A stretch of DNA of 20,855 nucleotides from a virus: IMG/VR virus record IMGVR_UViG_3300032322_001555, positions 1 through 20,855 of that record. One strand, written 5' to 3'. A model generated the notes under the pieces. It was not told the origin of the DNA and ran no database searches. It saw only the letters and a list, made by a program, of their open reading frames with translations. Below, in pieces: positions 15,200 to 20,855 of the stretch (positions within the stretch are counted from its first letter, which is position 1; each line of letters begins with the position of its first letter). The position numbers and the translations under genes were made by a program.

Positions 15200-15859
15200 A
15201 TGAGTAATAAGAGAATGAAAATTAACGAAGATATTGCAGATACAATAGCTGCACCATTACGATATGCTGCATTTATTGATGCCGGTTCTTATGTTACTCG
15301 TGGTAACGGAATGTTAACGATGATATTCCCAGAATTAGGCCCAGCTCAAATTTCAAAATGGTTTAGACAACTTGGAAGAACAGAGACATTTAAGAAAAGT
15401 GAAAATGAATTCAAAAGTATTTCTTCTCGCTTTTCTTCAAGTCCTGCCCTTAAAGGTCTTTATGTTACCTTGAAAAATTTGAAGAAGAAAGAAGTATCGG
15501 ATGAAAATAAAGAATCACACGAAAATGATTTACAACTCGTGATTAATAAGATTGGTAAGATAATCAGTAGTAAACTAACAGAAGAAGATTCTGCTTTATT
15601 TGATGCGGTATCGGCCGAATTAGATGCAATATCCAAAACTATTGCTGCAAAGATAGATGGTTCCGTGGTATCAACTGAACCTGAAGAACCAACGGAGGAA
15701 CCAGCAGAAGAACCTTCTGACGAAGAAACATCGGAACCTGAAGTCGATGATACAACGTCGGAGCCAACAGAGGATGATAAAAAAACATCAGAGTCACTTC
15801 AACGACGTGTCAAAAATATTGTTAGAGAAATTTTAAGAAAATCTGTAACCAAAAAGTAA
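15200..15859 (+). CDS. Unknown protein with long acidic Pro/Glu linker and basic C-terminal helix
   Basis: The product is 219 residues from ATG 15200; GGGGAA at 15190-15195 sets this start rather than the TTG at 15188 that lies before it. Residues about 1-60 look folded ('PLRYAAFIDAGSYVTRG', 'FPELGPAQISKWFRQLG'). Residues about 60-155 are helical. Residues about 155-200 are almost only Glu, Pro, Thr, Ser and Asp ('EPEEPTEEPAEEPSDEE'). The end is a basic helix 'SLQRRVKNIVREILRK'. Ends of the type 'L..IVREIL' occur on several phage structural proteins that I recall, so a virion or assembly role is possible. I do not recognise the family. Confidence 0.72.
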   Translation: MSNKRMKINEDIADTIAAPLRYAAFIDAGSYVTRGNGMLTMIFPELGPAQISKWFRQLGRTETFKKSENEFKSISSRFSSSPALKGLYVTLKNLKKKEVSDENKESHENDLQLVINKIGKIISSKLTEEDSALFDAVSAELDAISKTIAAKIDGSVVSTEPEEPTEEPAEEPSDEETSEPEVDDTTSEPTEDDKKTSESLQRRVKNIVREILRKSVTKK

Positions 15860-15902
15860 TTGGTGGGTTCTTGATAGACAACCATTTACAAAAGGAGTTT
15901 TT

Positions 15903-16523
15903 ATGAAGACAATGTTACTTTCGATTATTACTGTTATTGGTCTTGCATTGGTTACAGGTTGTTCAAACACAGAGACTGGCCCAACAGAACCGAACGCAAT
16001 TTATTATACAACGATGGTTGCTAATCCAGATGGAACGGTATCAGAACAAGTGATAGAAAGACCAAAGCCAGATAATGGTAAGAAGGTTGAGTCGAGTCCA
16101 TTCGTTGACCTTCTTCGTCTTTTAAATCTTACACCAGAACAAAGACCACTTGTAGAAAGACTACTTACACAACATAAACAATGCACACAATCTTGTATCG
16201 AAACACTCAAGAGAGCTGAACGTGAAATTCTCATGAACGCAAGAATTGAAGAAAAGAAAATTAAGGATGGAGTAAAAGCAGGTACAATCACAAAAGAAGT
16301 CGCAAGACGTGAATTGGCGCAACTCAAACAATCAACTCAAGAAAAACTAAAAGCACTTCCAAAAGATAAGGTTCGTGAATGTCTACAAGGGTGTGATACA
16401 CAATTCCTAAATTCACTCAAAGAAATTCTTACACCTGAACAGAAGATTATACTTGAAAAGTGGATTGCCTCTCGTCAAAAGAGAGGAACCACAGACGATA
16501 AGAATCCAAAGGGTCGGGGTTAA
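15903..16523 (+). CDS. Phage-encoded lipoprotein with two LTPEQ and two CX3C motifs (Spy/CpxP-like)
   Basis: The 206-residue product has a lipoprotein signal: residues 1-19 with 'MLLSIITVIGLALVTG' and lipobox LVTGC, so the mature N-terminus would be lipidated Cys20. A polar linker (21-65) is followed by a helical domain. That domain carries LTPEQ twice (76-80 and 176-180), the LTxxQ signature of Spy/CpxP periplasmic chaperones, and two CX3C pairs (C94/C98 and C160/C164). The middle helices are strongly charged ('EEKKIKDGVKAG'). I infer an antiparallel helical hairpin that may be held by disulfides in the periplasm. Spy/CpxP are not normally lipoproteins, so this is an atypical member if related. 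Strong AAAGGAG lies at 15891-15897. It stands between unknown genes and a terminator, like a self-contained accessory gene. Possible roles (superinfection exclusion, envelope stress relief, lysis timing) are guesses. Confidence 0.8.
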   Translation: MKTMLLSIITVIGLALVTGCSNTETGPTEPNAIYYTTMVANPDGTVSEQVIERPKPDNGKKVESSPFVDLLRLLNLTPEQRPLVERLLTQHKQCTQSCIETLKRAEREILMNARIEEKKIKDGVKAGTITKEVARRELAQLKQSTQEKLKALPKDKVRECLQGCDTQFLNSLKEILTPEQKIILEKWIASRQKRGTTDDKNPKGRG

Positions 16524-16547
16524 TTCTCTGACCCTTTTGGGTTTTTT
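16508..16547 (+). terminator. Rho-independent terminator after the lipoprotein gene
   Basis: Arms AAAGGGTC (16508-16515) and GACCCTTT (16530-16537) pair over 8 bp, extendable by four G-C/G-T pairs towards a TTAATT loop. A run of six T (16542-16547) follows after TGGG. The stem contains the lipoprotein stop codon region at 16521-16523, so the gene ends within its own terminator. Confidence 0.8.
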
Positions 16548-16558
16548 ATCCACACCTA

Positions 16559-16587
16559 TTGACTTTTAACATTTAATTTCGTATATT
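16559..16587 (+). promoter_or_regulatory. Sigma70-type promoter of the gp32-like / recombinase operon
   Basis: TTGACT (16559-16564) and TATATT (16582-16587) are separated by exactly 17 bases. The -10 region TTTCGTATATTAG is repeated exactly at the promoter before the 5' nuclease gene. Transcription would start near 16594, just after the terminator of the upstream gene, giving a leader of about 69 bases. Confidence 0.75.
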
Positions 16588-16603
16588 AGTATTATCAATT
16601 AAC

Positions 16604-16636
16604 AATTGACCTGATAACACTTATCAGTTCACAATT
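16604..16636 (+). promoter_or_regulatory. Leader stem-loop before the gp32-like gene (candidate autoregulatory site)
   Basis: CTGATAA (16611-16617) and TTATCAG (16621-16627) form a 7-bp stem with a CAC loop. Beyond a small internal loop, AATTG (16604-16608) pairs with CAATT (16632-16636). An alternative hairpin TCAATT/AATTGA (16595-16609) competes for the same bases. The ribosome binding site AGGAG (16651-16655) lies 15 bases downstream. T4 gene 32 is translationally self-repressed through a structured leader, so the same is inferred here. Confidence 0.45.
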
Positions 16637-16662
16637 ATCATTTACCTTTTAGGAGTACCTAC

Positions 16663-17418
16663 ATGGCAATCAATCTTGATGCTATCCGCAACCGTTTGAA
16701 CAATCTGAAGAATGCGAACAACCGCACTTCAAATATTTGGAAGCCAGAACCTGGCGAACACCAAATCCGAATTGTTCCGTATATCCACAACCGAGAAAAT
16801 CCTTTCATCGAGTTGTTTTTCCACTATAACTTTGGAAACAAGAAGTCAATCTTGTCACCACAATCATTCGGCCGTCCTGACCCAATTGCTGCTTTTGGAG
16901 AAAAGCTGAAGCAACAAGGTGATAAGGAAAGTTGGTTGATGGGACGTGGCTTGGAACCAAAGATGCGTACATATGTTCCTGTTATTGTTCGTGGCCATGA
17001 ACACGAGGGTGTTAAGTTTTGGGGATTCGGTAAGGGTCTCTATCAAGAACTTCTTGGTTTTATTGCAGACCCTGACTACGGCGATATTACAGACTTGAAG
17101 GAAGGTCGCGATGTTGTAGTAACTGTAAAGTCAGCCGAAGAAGCTGGTAAGAGTTATGCAGAAACAACAATCCGTATCAAGCCAAAGCAAACACCAGCAA
17201 CAGAAAATCCTGACGTTATCGAAAAAATAAAGCAACAACCACAGATTACTGAACTTTATCCTGAACCAACATATGAAGAGTTGAAGACGTATCTTGATAT
17301 TCACATGGGTCTCAAGGATGGAACTCAGGAAGTAGAATACAAGAAGCCAGCTGAAGCTCCAAAGCAGACAGTATCAAAGGCAGAAGTTGAAGATGCGTTT
17401 GATGACCTCTTCAACTAA
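16663..17418 (+). CDS. Single-stranded DNA-binding protein, gp32-like
   Basis: The 251-residue product has a gp32 layout. A basic N-terminal segment 'LDAIRNRLNNLKN' would serve cooperative protein contacts. A core follows with 'WKPEPGEHQIRIVPY', 'FIELFFHYNFG', and 'KFWGFGKGLYQELLGFIADPDYGDITD', the last being typical of T4-like ssDNA-binding proteins. The C-terminus is acidic, ending 'VEDAFDDLFN', the tail that contacts replication partners. T4 gp32 binds zinc through Cys residues; this protein has no cysteine, so the zinc site is lost. Lys codons are almost all AAG, unlike the AAA-rich tail genes. AGGAG lies seven bases before ATG 16663. It forms an operon with the recombinase 12 bases downstream. 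Confidence 0.87.
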   Translation: MAINLDAIRNRLNNLKNANNRTSNIWKPEPGEHQIRIVPYIHNRENPFIELFFHYNFGNKKSILSPQSFGRPDPIAAFGEKLKQQGDKESWLMGRGLEPKMRTYVPVIVRGHEHEGVKFWGFGKGLYQELLGFIADPDYGDITDLKEGRDVVVTVKSAEEAGKSYAETTIRIKPKQTPATENPDVIEKIKQQPQITELYPEPTYEELKTYLDIHMGLKDGTQEVEYKKPAEAPKQTVSKAEVEDAFDDLFN

Positions 17419-17430
17419 TAGGAGTCAGTT

Positions 17431-18576
17431 ATGGCAAAAAACAAAATGGAACTCACCGATGAACTCGGTGGTGTGATTGCTGAAACTATCAACAAGCAAT
17501 TCAAATCTCAAAATCTCAAAACGGCTTACTTCTTGGAAGGTGACGATGATGCACCAACCATCGTGAAGGAATGGGTATCTACGGGGTCAACTATCCTTGA
17601 CCTTGCCATCTCAAACAGAAAGAATGGTGGATTTCCCGTTGGTCGTGTTTGTGAAATAACAGGGTTGGAACAGAGCGGTAAGTCACTACTTGCCGCTCAC
17701 ACCCTACTCAACACTCAAAAGAAGGGTGGTCTTGCTGTCTATATTGACACAGAAAATGCCCTTTCAACAGAGTTTCTTTCAGCCATCGGTCTCAATCTAA
17801 AAGAGATGTTATACATCCCACTCGAAACGGTGGAAGACATCTTTGAAACGGTAGAGACCATTATCGAGAAGGTTCGTTCATCAGATAAGAACCGACTTGT
17901 GACTATCGTTGTTGACTCTATTGCAGGAGCTTCAACAAAGACAGAAATGGCGGCTGACTTTGATAAGGATGGTTATGCAACTGCTAAGGCACTCATCATC
18001 TCAAAGGCGATGAGAAAGATTACGAACTTGATTGGTCGTGAACGTATCTGCCTTATCTTTACAAACCAACTTCGTCAAAAGTTGAATGCACCGGCTTTCT
18101 CTGACCCGTGGACAACTCCCGGTGGTAAGGGAATTCCATTCCACGCCTCGGTACGAATCCGTCTATCATCTGTTGGTGCCATCAAGGCAAAGGTGAACGG
18201 ACAAGATACAATCGTGGGTTCACGAGTAAAGGCAAAGCTCGTGAAGAACAGGTGCGGCCCTCCTCTACGTGAAGCCGAGTATGCCGTCTATTTTGATAGC
18301 GGTATAGATGATTATGGTTCTTGGTTGGAAACAATGAAGGATTATAATCTGGTGAAACAAAGTGGTGCTTGGTATGAATGGACAGACCAAACAACAGGAG
18401 AGATTATCAAGTTCCAAAGTAAGGACTTTGTATCAAAGATAATCAGTAACCCTGAATACAAAGAAGTGGTCTACGATTCCATCGCCGAAAAGGTGGTGAT
18501 GCAATACCAGAAAACAGATGAAGTCAGAATTGATGATGTATCAATTACGGACGAACCGCTGTTAGATGAGGTTTGA
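17431..18576 (+). CDS. RecA/UvsX-family recombinase
   Basis: The 381-residue ATPase forms filaments on single-stranded DNA and catalyses strand exchange, the basis of recombination-dependent replication in T4-like phages. Walker A is 'GLEQSGKS' (78-85), the catalytic Glu lies in 'YIDTENAL' (E108), and Walker B is 'LVTIVVDSIAG' (156-166, D162). The DNA-binding loop 2 region reads 'TNQLRQKLNAP' then 'TTPGGKGIPFHASVRIRL', which follows bacterial RecA ('INQIR', 'TTGGNALKFYASVRLDI') more closely than T4 UvsX. The end 'SGAWYEW' also recalls RecA 'AGAWYSY'. The C-terminal domain of bacterial RecA is replaced by an acidic tail ('VSITDEPLLDEV'). AGGAG at 17420-17424 is six bases before ATG 17431. Confidence 0.9.
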   Translation: MAKNKMELTDELGGVIAETINKQFKSQNLKTAYFLEGDDDAPTIVKEWVSTGSTILDLAISNRKNGGFPVGRVCEITGLEQSGKSLLAAHTLLNTQKKGGLAVYIDTENALSTEFLSAIGLNLKEMLYIPLETVEDIFETVETIIEKVRSSDKNRLVTIVVDSIAGASTKTEMAADFDKDGYATAKALIISKAMRKITNLIGRERICLIFTNQLRQKLNAPAFSDPWTTPGGKGIPFHASVRIRLSSVGAIKAKVNGQDTIVGSRVKAKLVKNRCGPPLREAEYAVYFDSGIDDYGSWLETMKDYNLVKQSGAWYEWTDQTTGEIIKFQSKDFVSKIISNPEYKEVVYDSIAEKVVMQYQKTDEVRIDDVSITDEPLLDEV

Positions 18577-18581
18577 TTTAG

Positions 18582-18613
18582 TATGGGGTGAAGAAAAAAA
18601 TCTTTACCCCATA
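18582..18613 (+). terminator. Strong hairpin after the recombinase gene, probable terminator
   Basis: TATGGGGTGAAGA (18582-18594) pairs with TCTTTACCCCATA (18601-18613) over 13 bp with one G-T pair and a six-A loop. It follows the stop codon by five bases. The T tract is weak (TTTATAT), so termination may be partial. The right arm runs into the ATATTTAT motif. Confidence 0.6.
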
Positions 18614-18618
18614 TTTAT
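18611..18618 (+). promoter_or_regulatory. ATATTTAT motif, copy 5 (candidate promoter element)
   Basis: The octamer overlaps the 3' arm of the hairpin and lies 35 bases before ATG 18654. Confidence 0.35.
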
Positions 18619-18653
18619 ATCATATAACCAAAGTATTTTTTTTGGAGTCCAAA

Positions 18654-19091
18654 ATGAAATTGTCAAGTAGAAAAGAACTTCTGAAAGAATCAGAACTAAC
18701 ACTCAAATCAATCAAGAAGTCCTTGAATGAATCTGCTGTTTCACAAAGTGAGTTTGAATCTGCTGTTAAATGGATTTCTGATGCAATTAGACTTGGAATG
18801 ACTAATAAAAATAAAGATAGATACACACTACTTCTTAAAAAAATTTCCAATTATAATCAAATACCAAACGTTTCACCAGATGATGCAAAAAAATACGCAA
18901 AGGATATATCACTGAACTCACTTATAATACTTTCTTTATTTAAGGATGTAAAGGAAAATATTACAAAAGAGGAGAAGAATTTCGAAAAGGCGCAAAATCG
19001 TCTAGTAAAACTAAAAAAAATGCGAGATGAACTCCCCGAAATACAAAAGATTATTGGATCAATCCAATCCGATGTTGACAAAATGATATGA
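18654..19091 (+). CDS. Coiled-coil protein of unknown function
   Basis: The product is 145 residues from ATG 18654, set by TTGGAG at 18641-18646. An in-frame ATG at 18588 lies inside the hairpin and has no ribosome binding site, so it is rejected as the start. The protein is nearly all helix: 'MKLSSRKELLKESELTLKS', a central 'FESAVKWISDAIRLGM', and a long Lys/Glu coiled coil 'EEKNFEKAQNRLVKLKKM'. No catalytic motif was seen. It stands alone between a hairpin with an ATATTTAT motif and a strong terminator, so it is probably its own transcript. I do not recognise the family. Confidence 0.77.
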   Translation: MKLSSRKELLKESELTLKSIKKSLNESAVSQSEFESAVKWISDAIRLGMTNKNKDRYTLLLKKISNYNQIPNVSPDDAKKYAKDISLNSLIILSLFKDVKENITKEEKNFEKAQNRLVKLKKMRDELPEIQKIIGSIQSDVDKMI

Positions 19092-19112
19092 ATCGCATAA
19101 GACGATAATAAT

Positions 19113-19137
19113 AAAAGGGAACTTCGGTTCCCTTTTT
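19113..19137 (+). terminator. Rho-independent terminator with UUCG tetraloop
   Basis: AAAAGGGAAC (19113-19122), loop TTCG (19123-19126) and GTTCCCTTTT (19127-19136) make a perfect 10-bp stem with the extra-stable tetraloop, ending in five T (19133-19137). It ends the unknown coiled-coil gene transcript. Confidence 0.92.
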
Positions 19138-19140
19138 CAT

Positions 19141-19169
19141 TTGGAAATCTCATAAAAATTTCGTATATT
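19141..19169 (+). promoter_or_regulatory. Sigma70-type promoter of the 5' nuclease / helicase genes
   Basis: TTGGAA (19141-19146) and TATATT (19164-19169) are 17 bases apart. The -10 region repeats the 13-mer TTTCGTATATTAG of the gp32-like promoter. It begins four bases after the terminator T tract. The predicted start near 19176 gives a leader of about 17-26 bases. Confidence 0.68.
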
Positions 19170-19192
19170 AGAACTCACTAAATAATAACGGG

Positions 19193-20248
19193 ATGGTTGT
19201 GATGATTAGAAAGTATAAAGAACTTCTAAACGAAGTAGAACAAGAGCATAAAGATTCAGAGAACCTCCATAGGGATAGTAGGGTTCTTATAGTTGATTCA
19301 ACCAACACATTCATCAGATGTTTCAGCGCAATCCCCACACTCTCGGAAGATGGAGAACACATCGGAGGATTAGTAGGCACTTTGAAATCACTCGGTGCTG
19401 CAATTCGTATGATTCGTCCAACACGAGTTATAATGGTCTTTGATGGAAAAGGTGGGTCTCATCGTAGACGTAAGATTTACAATAACTACAAAGAAAGACG
19501 TGCAATCAAATCACGACTAAATCGTGCCGTAGGGTTTGAAGATATAACTGATGAACAAGCTTCAATGAAATTCCAAATGGTTCGTCTTTATGAATACCTA
19601 CAAAATCTCCCAGTTACAACAATAGTCATTGATAATATTGAAGCCGACGATACCATCGCTTACTTGGCATCCTACTTCAAGGAAAAGGTTTACATCCTAT
19701 CCAATGACCGAGATTTTCTTCAATTGGTTTCAGAGAGGGTAAACATCTATGTCCCTACAAAAAAGAAAATGTACAACCCTCAAAACTTGGTAGAGGAATA
19801 TGGAATCTCGTGTGAAAACTTCACCATCTACAAAGCTCTACTCGGTGATAACTCCGACTCCATTCCAGGAATCCGTGGTATGGGAGATAAGACAATTCAA
19901 AAACACTTTCCACAATTAGCAGAACCGAGAAGAATTCCTTTGGAAGAGTTCATAGAAAGTTGTAAATTGTATGATGGTAAAGCCAAAGTCATGACAGAAC
20001 TAAAACAAAACATTCCTAACCTAGAAAGAAATTATCAGTTGATGCAATTGTTAGACGTTGATATTCCATCTTCAACAAAGTCAAACATACGTGGTATGGT
20101 TGACGGAGAGATTGGTGGTCTAAATAAAATTCAACTTGAAACAATGTGTCTTCAAGATAAACTTCGTGGTGTAATAACGAATTGGGATGAATGGCTCCAA
20201 AACAATTTCAGTAATCTAAATTCCCTACGGGACAAAAATGCAGGATAA
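19193..20248 (+). CDS. 5'-3' exonuclease / flap endonuclease (T4 RNase H-like)
   Basis: The product is up to 351 residues and removes RNA primers and flaps from lagging-strand DNA. The metal-binding acids of the FEN family are in order: D35 in 'VLIVDSTNTFIRCF', D84 in 'VIMVFDGKGGSHRRRKIY', E150/D152/D153 in 'NIEADDTIAYL', D172/D174 in 'LSNDRDFLQLV', and D219/D222 in 'LLGDNSDSIPGIRGMGDKTI', which also starts the helix-3-turn-helix DNA clamp. T4 RNase H is about 305 residues; here there is an added charged N-terminal helix of about 28 residues. ATG 19193 has a weak GGG upstream; ATG 19202 (three residues shorter) is equally possible. Its 3' end overlaps the helicase start by 11 bases, so they share one mRNA. 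Confidence 0.9.
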   Translation: MVVMIRKYKELLNEVEQEHKDSENLHRDSRVLIVDSTNTFIRCFSAIPTLSEDGEHIGGLVGTLKSLGAAIRMIRPTRVIMVFDGKGGSHRRRKIYNNYKERRAIKSRLNRAVGFEDITDEQASMKFQMVRLYEYLQNLPVTTIVIDNIEADDTIAYLASYFKEKVYILSNDRDFLQLVSERVNIYVPTKKKMYNPQNLVEEYGISCENFTIYKALLGDNSDSIPGIRGMGDKTIQKHFPQLAEPRRIPLEEFIESCKLYDGKAKVMTELKQNIPNLERNYQLMQLLDVDIPSSTKSNIRGMVDGEIGGLNKIQLETMCLQDKLRGVITNWDEWLQNNFSNLNSLRDKNAG

Positions 20249-20855
20249 TTTAGCAGAGTACGGGCATACGTTTCAAACAAAAGTTATTTCCTGTCTTATT
20301 AGTGATAAGGCGTTCTTGGGACAAGTCAGTGATTTATTAGAACCTGGATACTTTGAATCCCAATCCAATAACTGGATAGTAGAACGTATTTTAGATTACC
20401 ATCGTAAGTTCAAATCTCAACCAACCCAAGAAGTTTTCAAATCTCTTCTCGTTCCGATTGAAGATAAACTACTCCGTACTGGAATTGTAGACAATCTCAA
20501 AGAGGCGTATAAACTTCAAAATTCACCTGACTTGGAATATGTCAAGAGTGAAGTGATAGAGTTCTCGAAAAATCAGCGTATGAAGTGTGCGATTTTGGAA
20601 TCGGTTGATTTGCTGAAGAATGGTAAGTTTGAGCAGATAAAGAAAAAAATTGATTCTGCGATGAAATTAGGTGCAGACAAAGACGTTGGACACGAATACA
20701 AAGACCAAATCGAAGAACGATATTCAGAAGGTGCTCGTAATTGTGTTGCAACAAACTGGGACGTTATCAACGATATTATGTCAGGTGGTCTTGCTGGTGG
20801 TGAGTTAGGTGTTGTAGTTGCTCCTGCCGGTGGTGGTAAGAGTTGGGGTCTTATC
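20238..20855 (+). CDS. Replicative DNA helicase, DnaB/gp41-like, N-terminal part
   Basis: The frame is open from ATG 20238 to the window edge (206 codons) and continues beyond it. The N-terminal helical domain begins 'MQDNLAEYGHTFQTKVISCL' and has 'LLEPGYFESQSNNWIVERIL', as in DnaB-type N domains. After a helical linker the RecA-like motor domain starts with 'TNWDVINDIMSGGLAGGELG' and a Walker A 'APAGGGKSWGL', where the first Gly of GxxxxGKS is Ala; this is also seen in other T4-like gp41 proteins as I recall. It would unwind the replication fork ahead of polymerase. The start overlaps the 5' nuclease stop in another frame, which suggests translational coupling; ACGGGA near 20228 is a weak ribosome binding site. 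Confidence 0.87.
   Translation, partial: MQDNLAEYGHTFQTKVISCLISDKAFLGQVSDLLEPGYFESQSNNWIVERILDYHRKFKSQPTQEVFKSLLVPIEDKLLRTGIVDNLKEAYKLQNSPDLEYVKSEVIEFSKNQRMKCAILESVDLLKNGKFEQIKKKIDSAMKLGADKDVGHEYKDQIEERYSEGARNCVATNWDVINDIMSGGLAGGELGVVVAPAGGGKSWGLI

Noticed and set aside
18588-18653. Upstream in-frame ATG extending the coiled-coil gene
   Set aside because: It lies inside a 13-bp hairpin with no ribosome binding site, whereas ATG 18654 has TTGGAG at correct spacing.
1-20855. tRNA genes, CRISPR arrays, insertion sequences or integrase
   Set aside because: No cloverleaf, regularly spaced direct repeats, transposase or recombinase of the integrase type was seen. The only repeats are coding repeats in the tail gene.

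Overview
The window is a contiguous piece of a tailed-phage genome (Caudoviricetes, contractile-tail, T4-like myovirus layout). Every gene I can support is on the + strand, intergenic gaps are short, and the DNA is AT-rich. The evidence for a T4-like phage is the tail and baseplate cluster in the first 14 kb, followed by a gp32-like single-stranded-DNA-binding protein, a RecA/UvsX recombinase, a T4 RNase H-like 5' nuclease and a gp41/DnaB-like helicase at the right end. The host cannot be named. Two promoters with canonical sigma70-type -35/-10 boxes and a lipobox lipoprotein suggest a bacterium with ordinary housekeeping sigma factor recognition, probably Gram-negative.

Layout. 1-447: the end of a gp26/PF12322-type baseplate or tail-chaperone protein, overlapped out of frame by a gp51-like extension that has no start codon of its own, so a programmed frameshift is likely. 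452-488: strong terminator. 504-4380: a small helical protein and the 1216-residue tape measure protein. 4425-12965: an 1835-residue repeat-rich tail/baseplate protein, a LysM baseplate protein, a gp27/gpD-like hub protein and a further probable structural protein. 12971-14185: a family A DNA polymerase made almost only of the polymerase domain, set inside the structural cluster. 14224-15859: four small or medium genes of unknown function. 15903-16523: a lipoprotein with two LTPEQ motifs and two CX3C pairs, followed by a terminator. 16559-18576: a sigma70-type promoter, a structured leader, the gp32-like protein and the recombinase. 18654-19091: a coiled-coil unknown. 19114-20855: UUCG terminator, a second sigma70-type promoter, the 5' nuclease and the overlapping start of the replicative helicase, which is cut by the window end.

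How the genes fit together. The left two thirds build the tail: chaperones and tape measure set tail length, the hub, LysM and tube-cap-like proteins start tube assembly. The right third makes the replication and recombination core: helicase opens the fork, gp32-like protein coats single strands, the 5' nuclease removes primers, the recombinase drives recombination-dependent replication, and the family A polymerase probably supplies synthesis in place of the family B polymerase of T4. An 8-base motif, ATATTTAT, recurs in five intergenic gaps just before start codons and is a candidate phage-specific promoter element.
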